Positions 6,834-13,697 are shown, numbered from the stretch's first letter. The stretch is DNA of 13,773 nt from JAFGPJ01 sp964439135 (GCA_964439135.1 CAYTNN010000123.1:1-13773); one strand, 5' to 3'. Made by a program: numbers and translations. The notes: generated by a model from the letters alone, not told the origin.

Positions 6834-7229
6834 TTAAACTTGATTGTAACCAAATATATCGCTCAACAACTTTTGAATTTTATCGTCTTCGTCCAATTCG
6901 GCTCTGTCGAAGATATCCTGCAGTTCACCTTTATCGAACCACAGACCGTCACCTCTGCGGCACTTGTCTATGAGCAGCACAGGTTTGGAAGAGCCGACGA
7001 CAATTTTCTGCATTTTTTTGTCGCATATAGGGCATTTTCTTATTCTCTCGTCGCTTTCGGAATCGATTCTGAATGAATCGAGCAGGCCTTTAGCCTTGTC
7101 AGGCTCTTTTAGCAGAAGCTCAAGTTCGCCGGCATCCAGCCAGATGCCGCCGCATTTGGTGCAATAATCGATCTCAACATCTTCAAGCTCAAGCGTGATC
7201 ATCGCATTTTTACAAGCTGGACAATCCAT
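6834..7229 (-). CDS. Protein with two zf-TFIIB zinc ribbons, second one degenerate
   Basis: Predicted 131-aa soluble protein and first gene of the lemA/M48 operon. The first ribbon has C3/C6 and C23/C26 followed by 'GGIWLDAGEL'. The second has C66/C69 and C90, but the expected fourth Cys is replaced in 'CRRGDGLWFDKGEL' (G93-D94), so it binds metal differently or not at all; variants with C-x2-G-H/D-G occur in this family. An acidic tail (about 108-120) precedes a short hydrophobic end. ATG 7229 gives the usual M-x-CPxC start; only a weak GAG lies upstream. It is related in plan to the gene at 3252-3731 on the other strand. Its role is unknown; the zinc ribbon at the end of the M48 protease hints at a shared theme. 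Confidence 0.88.
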   Translation of the reverse strand: MDCPACKNAMITLELEDVEIDYCTKCGGIWLDAGELELLLKEPDKAKGLLDSFRIDSESDERIRKCPICDKKMQKIVVGSSKPVLLIDKCRRGDGLWFDKGELQDIFDRAELDEDDKIQKLLSDIFGYNQV

Positions 7230-7785
7230 TTTTTAAAACTCAAAATTCAAGGCCCGGAACCTTTTGAGCACTCCTGCAAGCTCACCGGCAAATGCCTGCT
7301 GCTTCGGCCGGGTAATTCTACCATATAAGACGCAACTCTGCATAAAAAAATCAAAAATAAAGTGTAAAAATCAAGAATATCCAAATGTTCCGGCATGAAA
7401 CCTTTGAAAAATATAGACATTCTTCTCTATGCACTTGTCACTGCTGTAATGTTATAATTGCCGAGTCACGACGTCAAGAAGAGATTCCTGATAATTTATT
7501 ATTAGACCTTCGATCATTTAGAACCGCAGATTGTGGCCGAATAAACAAACTATTCTATTGTCATGTCTGTCACAAATAAGGTATAGAAATTTCAGGTCGT
7601 TGTGCCGATATCAACAAGTTAAATGATGGGCAAATATTTGTGCTTGACGAGAACAAGGTAATTGATTATTGATAGTAATGGCTGTAGATGGACCCGGATT
7701 GAGACAAGCTTCAAAGTAAAAAATGAAAAGATAGATTCTAATTCGTACAGGTATAAGAAGTTATGCCAACTAAAGGTATCGGATT
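7230..7785. other. Intergenic region between divergent operons
   Basis: About 555 bases hold the presumed promoters of the minus-strand lemA operon and the plus-strand amidohydrolase operon. On the plus strand TTGACG at 7644-7649 is followed after 17 bases by TATTGA (7667-7672), a weak -10 match, and a 10-bp palindrome CAAATATTTG (7631-7640) lies directly upstream. A 64-codon frame at 7385-7579 has two Cys/His clusters but no good ribosome binding site, and I do not accept it as a gene. I see no RNA gene here. Confidence 0.35.
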
Positions 7786-8667
7786 ATGATAGTTGATTGT
7801 CATACTCATATAAAACTGGCTGCTAAGGACCCTGAAACATCCGAGCATCTTGCAGCAGCAGAAACAGTCGATGTGTGCATCGTATTGGCGACCTCGGACG
7901 GGCCGAGCGATGAGGTCAATAAGAAATTGTCACAATATGTAAACAAACATAAAGAGAAAATGACCGGCTTTGCAGTAGTGGAGCCCGGCACAGACAAAAT
8001 CAGTACAAATCATTTAAAATCCATACCGGATAAATTGGGGCTTAAGGGGACGGTTCTGTATTGCTCGGCCTGCGGTTTCCATCCTACTCACAGCCGGGCG
8101 ATGAGGTTTTATGAATCGGCGCAGGAGCTTGGCCTTCCCGTATTCTTTCACAACGCAATAGAACCTACGAGAACGGATGCCGTACTGGAGTATGCCCAGC
8201 CGTTCCTTCTGGATGAGGTTGCCAGAGAATTTGCTAACTTAAAAATAATCATCGGAAATATGGGCGTGCCGTTTGTCGAGCAGACTTTGTCGATAGTAGC
8301 CAGGCACAAAAACGTATATGCTGATTTAACAATATACCCGGGCAGGGTCTGGCAAACTTACAATATGGTAGTGGCGGCATATGAGCACGGAGTTATGGAT
8401 AAACTTTTATTCGGTAGCGGATTCCCATCAGCCAGCGCCGGCCAGTGCATAGAAACACTGCTCGGCTTTAACATGCTCCTGGCCGATAAGAATTTGCCGA
8501 CAGTACCACGAGTTAATATTCGAAATATCATAGAGCGGGACACGCTGGAATTGCTCGGAATAAAAGAGAAAAGCACAGAGACAGAAGAAACAAAAAGCGA
8601 GGAAACCAAAGGGCGTAAGAGCCTCCGTGAAAAGAAGGAAAAAGACAAGAGAAACAACGATGACTGA
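7786..8667 (+). CDS. Amidohydrolase-fold protein with altered active site
   Basis: A 293-aa protein of the amidohydrolase_2 type (TIM-barrel metal-dependent hydrolases). It has the N-terminal HxH (CHTHI, H6 and H8) and a barrel His (VFFHNA, H122). Two usual active-site positions differ: the strand motif normally reading 'HMG' is NMG (N158), and the late 'GSD-x-P' motif is GSGFP (210-214), so the metal-ligand or base Asp is Gly. Hydrolytic or decarboxylase activity is therefore doubtful, although the fold is intact. Residues 259-293 form a highly charged Glu/Lys tail. The ATG at 7786 begins MIVDCHTHI, the normal start; AAAGG lies about 10 bases upstream. The gene overlaps the transporter gene by 8 bases, so the two are translationally coupled. 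The substrate is unknown. Confidence 0.85.
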   Translation: MIVDCHTHIKLAAKDPETSEHLAAAETVDVCIVLATSDGPSDEVNKKLSQYVNKHKEKMTGFAVVEPGTDKISTNHLKSIPDKLGLKGTVLYCSACGFHPTHSRAMRFYESAQELGLPVFFHNAIEPTRTDAVLEYAQPFLLDEVAREFANLKIIIGNMGVPFVEQTLSIVARHKNVYADLTIYPGRVWQTYNMVVAAYEHGVMDKLLFGSGFPSASAGQCIETLLGFNMLLADKNLPTVPRVNIRNIIERDTLELLGIKEKSTETEETKSEETKGRKSLREKKEKDKRNNDD

Positions 8668-10699
8668 GCTTCTGGAAGAGCGAAGAGAAAGCTGGGGGAC
8701 ACGTGGCGGATTTATTCTGGCGGCAATTGGCTCAGCCGTCGGGCTCGGCAATCTTTGGGGATTTCCATACAAGCTGTACAGCTATGGGGGCGGTGCGTTT
8801 CTGATTCCGTATATAGTCGCCCTGTTCGTAGTCGGTATTCCCATAATGATTCTCGAATTCAGTATCGGCCATTACACGCAGCGAGCGGCGCCCGATGCAT
8901 TCAAACGCGGGCATAAGCGTTTCGAGATTGCGGGCTGGTGGGGAATCATCTTAGCTTTCGTGATAATCACTTACTATCCCGTGATTTTGGCGTATTGCTT
9001 CAGCTTTTTGTGGTACAGCATCGTCGGGATCTTTACCGGCGGAGAATTGCCCTGGGCGGGCGAGGGAATCGAAGGGGTCGAGAACGCCAGCCGGTTTTTT
9101 AACCAGACATATCTCGGCAAGATCGACGGCCCAAATCTTGGGGCAATTCGGTGGAATATCGTCTTGCCGTTGATCATTACCTGGGCCACGATGTACTTCT
9201 GTATATTCAAGGGCGTACGCCTCGTCGGCAAGATCGTCTGGATTACGGTTCCGCTGCCCTGGCTTATGCTGCTGATACTGACGGTACGCGGGCTGACTCT
9301 CGAAGGCAGCATGCAGGGCCTGACTTATTATCTCGATCCCGTGTGGTCCGAGCTTACCAAGCCGGTGACATGGCGTTATGCATTCGGGCAGGTATTCTTT
9401 TCGCTGAGTCTCGCTTACGGCGTGATGATTACCTATGCGAGCTTCCTCCACAGGAAAAGCGACCTAAACAACAACGCGGGCATTATCAGCATAGCCGATT
9501 TCGCAACGAGTTTTGTCGCCGGGCTGGCGGTCTTTGCCACGCTGGGCGGGATGGCTTTTATAACTCAGCAGTCGGGCAATCCGGTTGCCGTGGAAAACGT
9601 TGCCGAAGGCGGGCCGTCGCTTGCCTTCATAGCGTTCCCTTACGCACTGGCGCAATTGCCTCATTCGGCGTGGTTCAGCTTCGTTTTCTTCTTTGCGCTT
9701 GTAACGCTGGGAGTGGACTCGGCCTTTTCGATGACCGAATCAATTCTGGCAAGTATTATCGACAAGACCGGTTGGCGCAGGTGCTTCGTTCTGCCCGTCA
9801 TGAGCGTGGTGGGACTTCTATCAGGGCTGATTTATATCACCCAGGGCGGAATCAACTGGCTCGGCACAATCGACGGATTTGTCAACGGCACCTGGGGCAT
9901 CGCGTTCATGGGCCTGCTGGAGTGTGTCGTTCTGGGCTGGCTGTGGCGTATCGACATACTCAGGCAGCACGCGAATAGTCACAGCGACTGGAAATTGGGC
10001 AAATGGTGGAATTATCTTATACGCCTGGTCATACCGGTAGTCCTCGGCACGCTTTTCTTCTGGCAGCTTTTTGATGACGTCGCCGGCGATGGATTCCTGA
10101 GAACGCCGGAGGGTGACTGGATATTAACGAACTGTGTCGGCTTGAGCATTTTGGCCTGCGTGCCGATCTTGGCGGTGATTTTCAGTCTTTTAAGAGGCCG
10201 TACAGACGTCGAAGAGCCGCAGCGGCCGGAGGGCAATCTCATCGTTAAGGGCGGATTTGCAGGGTCGATTGCATTTCTTGCAACTTTGGTTATCGCGGGC
10301 CTGCTCGTTGTCCAATTCACAGTCTCAATGCCGCAGCCGGCGAAAGACACGATAATCTGGTTGTCATTAGCCGCCGGCGTAGCTGCGATGCTGCTGAGCA
10401 ATTATGTTCTGGACAGATACCACACTTCGAAAAGCCAGGCCTCATGGCTGGCGAGATGGGCCGGCATTATCGCAACGATGGACGTCAGCGCCGCCGTAGC
10501 GACGATTCTGATTGGCCTGGCCAAGGCGGAGAAAACCGCCGAACCGGCCGCTCATATCCGCGATGAATTAAGCGGCGTTTCCTATATCATTCTTACGGTC
10601 GTGTTCCTAATCATAATAGGCGGCTTAGGATGGTCCTTCTATCGAGCCTTAACCGCGGCAGGCAGAGATACAGACATTCAACATCCCGACGAAGAATAG
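8660..10699 (+). CDS. Sodium-coupled NSS/SNF-family transporter
   Basis: A 679-aa multi-pass membrane protein of the neurotransmitter:sodium symporter family, which imports amino acids or related amines with Na+. TM1 shows the family sequence GFILAAIGSAVGLGNLWGFPY (split motif, about 17-37) and GGGAFLIPY (43-51). The Arg normally after 'NLW' (LeuT R30, extracellular gate) is G34 here. TM7 reads FFSLSLAYGVMITYASF, then TSFVAG, with Ser at the position tied to chloride dependence in animal members. TM8 has GVDSAFSMTE (351-360). It is longer than LeuT (about 519 aa) through extra C-terminal membrane segments (about 530-555, 565-582, 603-622, 640-661). ATG 8660 overlaps the stop of the amidohydrolase gene (ATGACTGA), which is why I prefer it over an in-frame GTG at 8627. 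The two genes form an operon; the amidohydrolase-like partner may act on or sense the imported compound. Confidence 0.93.
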   Translation: MTELLEERRESWGTRGGFILAAIGSAVGLGNLWGFPYKLYSYGGGAFLIPYIVALFVVGIPIMILEFSIGHYTQRAAPDAFKRGHKRFEIAGWWGIILAFVIITYYPVILAYCFSFLWYSIVGIFTGGELPWAGEGIEGVENASRFFNQTYLGKIDGPNLGAIRWNIVLPLIITWATMYFCIFKGVRLVGKIVWITVPLPWLMLLILTVRGLTLEGSMQGLTYYLDPVWSELTKPVTWRYAFGQVFFSLSLAYGVMITYASFLHRKSDLNNNAGIISIADFATSFVAGLAVFATLGGMAFITQQSGNPVAVENVAEGGPSLAFIAFPYALAQLPHSAWFSFVFFFALVTLGVDSAFSMTESILASIIDKTGWRRCFVLPVMSVVGLLSGLIYITQGGINWLGTIDGFVNGTWGIAFMGLLECVVLGWLWRIDILRQHANSHSDWKLGKWWNYLIRLVIPVVLGTLFFWQLFDDVAGDGFLRTPEGDWILTNCVGLSILACVPILAVIFSLLRGRTDVEEPQRPEGNLIVKGGFAGSIAFLATLVIAGLLVVQFTVSMPQPAKDTIIWLSLAAGVAAMLLSNYVLDRYHTSKSQASWLARWAGIIATMDVSAAVATILIGLAKAEKTAEPAAHIRDELSGVSYIILTVVFLIIIGGLGWSFYRALTAAGRDTDIQHPDEE

Positions 10700-10710
10700 G
10701 TTGGTTGCGA

Positions 10711-10748
10711 TGTCATTGCGAAGGAGCGCAGCGACTGCGGCAATCTCA
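10711..10748 (+). repeat. REP/BIME-like repeat, copy 1
   Basis: Begins TGTCATTGCGAAGGAGCGCA and ends GCGGCAATCTCA. The ATTGC and GCAAT ends are inverted, and the shape matches the widespread 'GTCATTGCGAG...GCAATCT' REP family. It lies just after the transporter stop codon. Confidence 0.75.
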
Positions 10749-10801
10749 AATGTCACGGGCAGTCTTGGGGATTCCATAAGGAGAAAAAACAATTGTTTAT
10801 A

Positions 10802-10855
10802 GAAGATTGCTTCGCGGAGTTTATCCTGAGCAAAGTCGAAGGGCTCGCAATGACA
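10802..10855 (-). repeat. REP/BIME-like repeat, copy 2 (inverted, with an insert)
   Basis: Read on the minus strand it begins TGTCATTGCGAG and ends CGCGAAGCAATCTTC, as in the other copies. Its middle contains TTCGACTTTGCTCAG (minus strand, 10826-10840), a 15-base unit that recurs at 13683-13697. Being opposite to copy 1, it forms a BIME-like pair with it. Confidence 0.7.
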
Positions 10856-10867
10856 GATTGGCGGTGA

Positions 10868-10886
10868 TGTCATTGCAAGGGAGGCT
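10868..10886 (+). repeat. REP-like repeat, truncated copy 3
   Basis: TGTCATTGCAAGGGAGGC matches the left half of the REP unit, but the right half is missing. A weak hairpin GGCT/GGCC followed by TTTTTT (about 10883-10902) adjoins it and might end transcription from the transporter operon; I do not count that as a firm terminator. Confidence 0.5.
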
Positions 10887-10902
10887 CGAAAGGCCGTTTT
10901 TT

Positions 10903-10941
10903 CGTCATTGCGAGCGAGGCGCAGCCGAGCGCGGCAATCTT
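10903..10941 (+). repeat. REP/BIME-like repeat, copy 4
   Basis: CGTCATTGCGAGCGAGGCGC to GCGGCAATCTT, in the same orientation as copy 1, with ATTGC/GCAAT inverted ends and a GC-rich centre able to fold. It ends just beyond the MazG-like stop codon, in the intergenic zone between converging genes. Confidence 0.75.
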
Positions 10942-10949
10942 CTGCCGTA

Positions 10950-11219
10950 CTATTTCGGCTTATAACCTTTGACGCCTTTGCCTGTGTACTTCTTGCAGGC
11001 CTTTTCCAGATCCACCTCGCTTATATTAGCCAGCGTACAGAGCCAGGCAAGCACATCGGCGAATTCCTCCTCTCTGTTTTCCTGGTCGTTACCGGCTAAA
11101 GCGGTGGCAAGCTCCCCCACTTCTTCGATAAACCACATAAACGTAGCCGGGATACCCCGTTCCCGGTCCCGCTTCTCGTATTTTTGAGAAATTATACCTT
11201 GAAATTCTTTTATCTGCAT
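10950..11219 (-). CDS. MazG-like nucleotide pyrophosphohydrolase
   Basis: Predicted 89-aa all-alpha NTP pyrophosphohydrolase of the MazG type. Such enzymes cleave NTPs or dNTPs to the monophosphate and pyrophosphate, and are thought to clean the nucleotide pool or adjust stress nucleotides. The Mg-binding motifs are visible: IEEVGELATAL (E32, E33, E36) and EEEFADVLAWL (E52, D55). One small domain of about 90 aa is the normal size for the short MazG-like proteins. The ATG at 11219 starts MQIKEFQ, the usual helix-1 entry, with GGTGG about eight bases upstream; a GTG at 11240 would add seven unlikely residues. The gene stands alone, converging on the transporter gene, with REP repeats between them. 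Confidence 0.88.
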   Translation of the reverse strand: MQIKEFQGIISQKYEKRDRERGIPATFMWFIEEVGELATALAGNDQENREEEFADVLAWLCTLANISEVDLEKACKKYTGKGVKGYKPK

Positions 11220-11360
11220 TTGACAACCACCCGGCAACACGTCCCGTTAAGATACCAACTTTCATTTCAATCTTTTTTAAGATTTACGAACAAATAATAT
11301 TTCTTAGCTCTTCGGATTGCAAGAACATTCCTATCCGAACCGAAAAATCCGTAGAAAACA

Positions 11361-11389
11361 TTGTGACAAACAGAATGAAATTTGATAAA
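11361..11389 (+). promoter_or_regulatory. Possible promoter of the RAYT gene
   Basis: TTGTGA (11361-11366) and GATAAA (11384-11389) are 17 bases apart, each four of six matches to consensus. It lies just upstream of the left REP palindrome of the transposase element. The imperfect boxes leave it uncertain. Confidence 0.35.
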
Positions 11390-11410
11390 GTAGGATTTGT
11401 GGAAGGATTT

Positions 11411-11437
11411 TGTAGGGTGCGATATATCGCACCAATT
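11411..11437 (+). repeat. Left REP palindrome of the RAYT element
   Basis: A perfect 18-bp palindrome (GGTGCGATATATCGCACC, 11416-11433) is directly preceded by GTAG at 11412-11415, the tetranucleotide that RAYT transposases of other bacteria recognise next to REP hairpins. The whole 27-base unit is an inverted copy, with two centre mismatches, of 12034-12060. Confidence 0.8.
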
Positions 11438-11453
11438 AATAGAGAACAGAACC

Positions 11454-12026
11454 ATGCCGGACTATAGACGATGGTTTCATGCGGGCGGGACATATTTTTT
11501 TACCGTTGTGACATTCAACCGCCGGAAGATATTTGGCAATGAACTTGCCCGTTCATTTCTGCATCAGGCTATAGCTGAAGTCATGGCCTTGCGTCCTTTC
11601 GAAATGCAGGGTGTTGTGTTATTGCCCGATCATTGTCATTGTATATGGAAGATGCCGGACGATAACGATGATTTCTCTGTGCGATGGCGCATGATAAAAA
11701 GGAGGTTTACGAAATCATGGCTCGCCGGTGGCGGTTGTGATGTGACGGTATCGGCATCGAGAACAAAAAGAGGTGAACGTGGCGTTTGGCAGAGGCGGTT
11801 CTGGGAACACCTGATTACCGATCAGCAGGATTTCGCCAGGCATATGGATTATATACACTACAATCCGGTAAAACACGGCCACGTAAAATGTCCTCATCAA
11901 TGGGAACATTCGAGTTTTCACCGCTGGGTAAAAGAGGGAGTTTACAGGCGCGATTGGTTGTGCCAATGCGGGGCCGATAGCGAACCTCCTGATTTTGAAG
12001 CAATTTCTCATTCTGTAGGAGAATGA
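11454..12026 (+). CDS. REP-associated tyrosine transposase (RAYT)
   Basis: Predicted 190-aa Y1_Tnp/HUH-type single-strand nuclease of the RAYT group, which cuts at REP hairpins and is thought to spread or maintain them. The HUH metal motif is LPDHCHCIW (H60, H62). The YIHYNPVKHG motif (about 133-142) supplies the catalytic Tyr (Y136 most likely) and the family signature. The short N-terminus 'RRWFHAGGTYFFTVVT' is the typical RAYT entry. The C-terminus has a Cys pair (WLCQCG, C170 and C172) of unknown use. ATG 11454 is chosen because the open frame upstream contains the palindrome; its ribosome binding site is weak. The gene is framed on both sides by the inverted GTAG palindromes, so it forms a complete REPtron-like element. 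No inactivating change was seen. Confidence 0.9.
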   Translation: MPDYRRWFHAGGTYFFTVVTFNRRKIFGNELARSFLHQAIAEVMALRPFEMQGVVLLPDHCHCIWKMPDDNDDFSVRWRMIKRRFTKSWLAGGGCDVTVSASRTKRGERGVWQRRFWEHLITDQQDFARHMDYIHYNPVKHGHVKCPHQWEHSSFHRWVKEGVYRRDWLCQCGADSEPPDFEAISHSVGE

Positions 12027-12033
12027 ATAAAAG

Positions 12034-12060
12034 AATTGGTGCGATTCATCGCACCCTACA
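12034..12060 (-). repeat. Right REP palindrome of the RAYT element
   Basis: GGTGCGATTCATCGCACC (12038-12055) is followed by CTAC (12056-12059), i.e. GTAG plus hairpin when read on the minus strand. Together with 11411-11437 it makes a 27-base inverted repeat framing the transposase gene; only two central bases differ. Confidence 0.8.
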
Positions 12061-12229
12061 TGCTGAGAGTTTCATATCAGGATGTGCAAAATGAATTTTC
12101 CGCACGCGGAAGAATTAATTACGATGTCTCTATGTCAAATAACAGAAAAGCGAATTTCATTTGTTAATGCAGGGATCTGTTTGTACAAGTTGTTTCACAA
12201 TCTAACAGTATGCGTAGGGAGTTTTTTAT

Positions 12230-13537
12230 ATGGAGACTTTCAAGTTTGATCCAAGGGTATTCATATCTCCTCCATTCATAAAATGCCCCAAATGCAATAA
12301 GGACGCATTTGGAGTTCTCACAATAAATAGGAACAGTTACACGAGGAGATGTCGGGAATGCCTTTTCCCGAGAGGTAGTGATAAGCTTCAACACTATGAT
12401 CTGCCAAAGCTGAATAAAAAGGTTATATACCTTGATCAATTTGTCATAAGCGAGATAATGAAATCTCTAAATCCGAAGACGAAGGCTCATCAAAAAGGAA
12501 AAGTCGATCCATTCTGGCTAACTCTGTTTGAGAAGTTAGACATATTATCCAAATTGCAACTGATTATCTGCCCTGATTTTATCTACCAGACAAATGAGTC
12601 GCTGCTATCTCCCTATTTCGAACCACTTAAGCGTTTGTATCAATTGCTTTCCCATGGAGTAAGTTTTTACGACAGGGGCACTATAGAGCGATTTCAAGTG
12701 TATGAGAATATGAAGAATTGGATCGCTAATCGGTCAGATGATCCCATCGATATAAATGTTCACAATATTGTCCATGGAGATATCAACGCATGGCAAGATA
12801 CACTACTCATTTCGATCAAAAGAGAATATGAAGATGGATGGATTGACAGGCTCAGAGAAGATCGTGAACAAATTAATTCAGGCCTTCTTGAAATCTTCAA
12901 GAGGTGGCAATCTGAGACTGATAAAGACTTTCAATACTGGTTCCATGAAGAATGGAACGCTTATGGTAGGACAGTCTTGCAGGTGTATTTCAATTACTTG
13001 AAGACATATGCTGAGGCTGCCATAGGTAAAACCGAACTTACCACAAACTTCATATTTCCCCCAGATTCGGTAATCTTAATACACGAGTTTCATCGTGTCC
13101 TTAGAGAAGCAGGCGTGACGGACAAAGATCTTTGGGATAAGACAGTTGAATACTTCAGTTCTCCCGGCCTCAGACACGTTCCAGCAATAAAGATCTCTTC
13201 GATGCTATATGCGTCTTTGGCAAGGAAAGCCGCTTCGGGCCAAAAAAGTCCGCCGACAAAAGGTATGACAAACGATATCGCTATGATTTCTTCATTTTTG
13301 CCATATTGTGATGCTATTTTTATTGATAATGAATGTCATACATATTTGAATGAGAAACCTCTCTGTGACGAGTTGAATTATGATACAAAAATCTTTTCTC
13401 TAAATAACAGAGACGAGTTTATGGAATATTTGAACAGCATTGAGGTGGGCATGCCCAAGGAGCATTTTGAGAAAGTTTCCGAAGTATATGGTTCCACGTG
13501 GTGTGAGCCGTATACAACTCTCTTTACTGATGAATGA
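12230..13537 (+). CDS. Zinc-ribbon protein with PIN-like nuclease features, uncharacterised
   Basis: A 435-aa protein of no family I can name. The N-terminus has a zinc ribbon (C19-P-K-C22, C41-R-E-C44). Then follows VIYLDQFVIS (65-74), which resembles the first strand of PIN-like nucleases with D69 as first acidic residue. Near the C-terminus GMTNDIAMIS (345-354) and DAIFIDNE (361-368) offer D349, D361 and D366, the order expected for the later PIN acidic sites. Between them lies a long helical, charged region (about 95-320) with many Trp. A metal-dependent RNase is therefore an inference, not a finding. ATG 12230 has AGGGAG eight bases upstream. The gene is clearly more AT-rich than its neighbours, stands alone next to the RAYT element, and is followed by a hairpin terminator; horizontal acquisition and a defence or toxin role are possible. 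Confidence 0.8.
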   Translation: METFKFDPRVFISPPFIKCPKCNKDAFGVLTINRNSYTRRCRECLFPRGSDKLQHYDLPKLNKKVIYLDQFVISEIMKSLNPKTKAHQKGKVDPFWLTLFEKLDILSKLQLIICPDFIYQTNESLLSPYFEPLKRLYQLLSHGVSFYDRGTIERFQVYENMKNWIANRSDDPIDINVHNIVHGDINAWQDTLLISIKREYEDGWIDRLREDREQINSGLLEIFKRWQSETDKDFQYWFHEEWNAYGRTVLQVYFNYLKTYAEAAIGKTELTTNFIFPPDSVILIHEFHRVLREAGVTDKDLWDKTVEYFSSPGLRHVPAIKISSMLYASLARKAASGQKSPPTKGMTNDIAMISSFLPYCDAIFIDNECHTYLNEKPLCDELNYDTKIFSLNNRDEFMEYLNSIEVGMPKEHFEKVSEVYGSTWCEPYTTLFTDE

Positions 13538-13546
13538 TGTTCTTCC

Positions 13547-13575
13547 GCCTATCATGTGGATAGGTTTATTGTTAT
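13547..13575 (+). terminator. Probable intrinsic terminator of the zinc-ribbon/PIN-like gene
   Basis: CCTATC (13548-13553) pairs with GATAGG (13559-13564) over the loop ATGTG, extended by one G-U pair, and a T-rich run (TTTATTGTTATTT) follows. It lies ten bases after the stop codon. The stem is short, so termination may be partial. Confidence 0.5.
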
Positions 13576-13580
13576 TTCAT

Positions 13581-13596
13581 TTATAGCCGGCTATAA
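13581..13596. repeat. 16-bp perfect palindrome
   Basis: TTATAGCCGGCTATAA is a perfect inverted repeat with no loop, more like a protein-binding site than an RNA hairpin. It lies upstream of GGAGG and a short reading frame starting at 13616. Confidence 0.5.
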
Positions 13597-13615
13597 GCGG
13601 AGGTAAGAAATTATT

Positions 13616-13678
13616 ATGAAAGAAATACCATTAGGCGACGGCCAGAATGCAAAGGCCTTTTTCATTTATTATTTATGA
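13616..13678 (+). CDS. 20-codon mini-ORF, possibly a truncated gene
   Basis: An ATG at 13616 opens a 20-codon frame starting MKEIPLGDGQ. GGAGG lies 12 bases upstream, rather far. The start resembles that of AP2/HNH-type endonucleases (MKEIPLTxGK), so this may be the residue of one, or chance. On the minus strand a 16-codon frame (13713-13763, MAKNNQEWNPNS...) also looks protein-like and then stops. Neither is well supported. Confidence 0.25.
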   Translation: MKEIPLGDGQNAKAFFIYYL

Positions 13679-13682
13679 TCCA

Positions 13683-13697
13683 TTCGACTTTGCTCAG
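13683..13697 (+). repeat. Fragment of the REP-internal 15-base unit
   Basis: TTCGACTTTGCTCAG is identical to the minus-strand reading of 10826-10840 inside REP copy 2. Its flanks differ, so this is a fragment or an independent copy of a dispersed repeat. A small AT-rich hairpin (13707-13714 with 13719-13726) follows. Confidence 0.55.

Noticed and set aside
7385..7579. 64-codon plus-strand frame with Cys/His clusters (CTCHCC, CHVCH)
   Set aside because: It has no convincing ribosome binding site and the composition is like noncoding sequence; two clusters alone are not enough for a zinc-finger gene.
8428..8772. Minus-strand frames over the amidohydrolase/transporter junction
   Set aside because: They are antisense shadows caused by the Lys/Glu-rich tail and have no independent support.
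9151..9978. 275-codon plus-strand frame inside the transporter gene
   Set aside because: It is a +1-frame shadow of the NSS transporter, Arg/Cys-rich and without motifs.
10649..10873. Minus-strand 74-codon frame across the REP cluster
   Set aside because: Its peptide (CHCEPFDFAQDKLREA) is what REP repeats give when translated, a familiar false gene.
10711..10941. CRISPR array
   Set aside because: The repeats differ in length and orientation and have no regular spacers, so they are REP/BIME elements.
11311..11339. Inverted repeat TTCGGAT/ATCCGAA upstream of the RAYT gene
   Set aside because: Seven pairs with a 15-base loop and no T run; too weak to call a terminator or operator.
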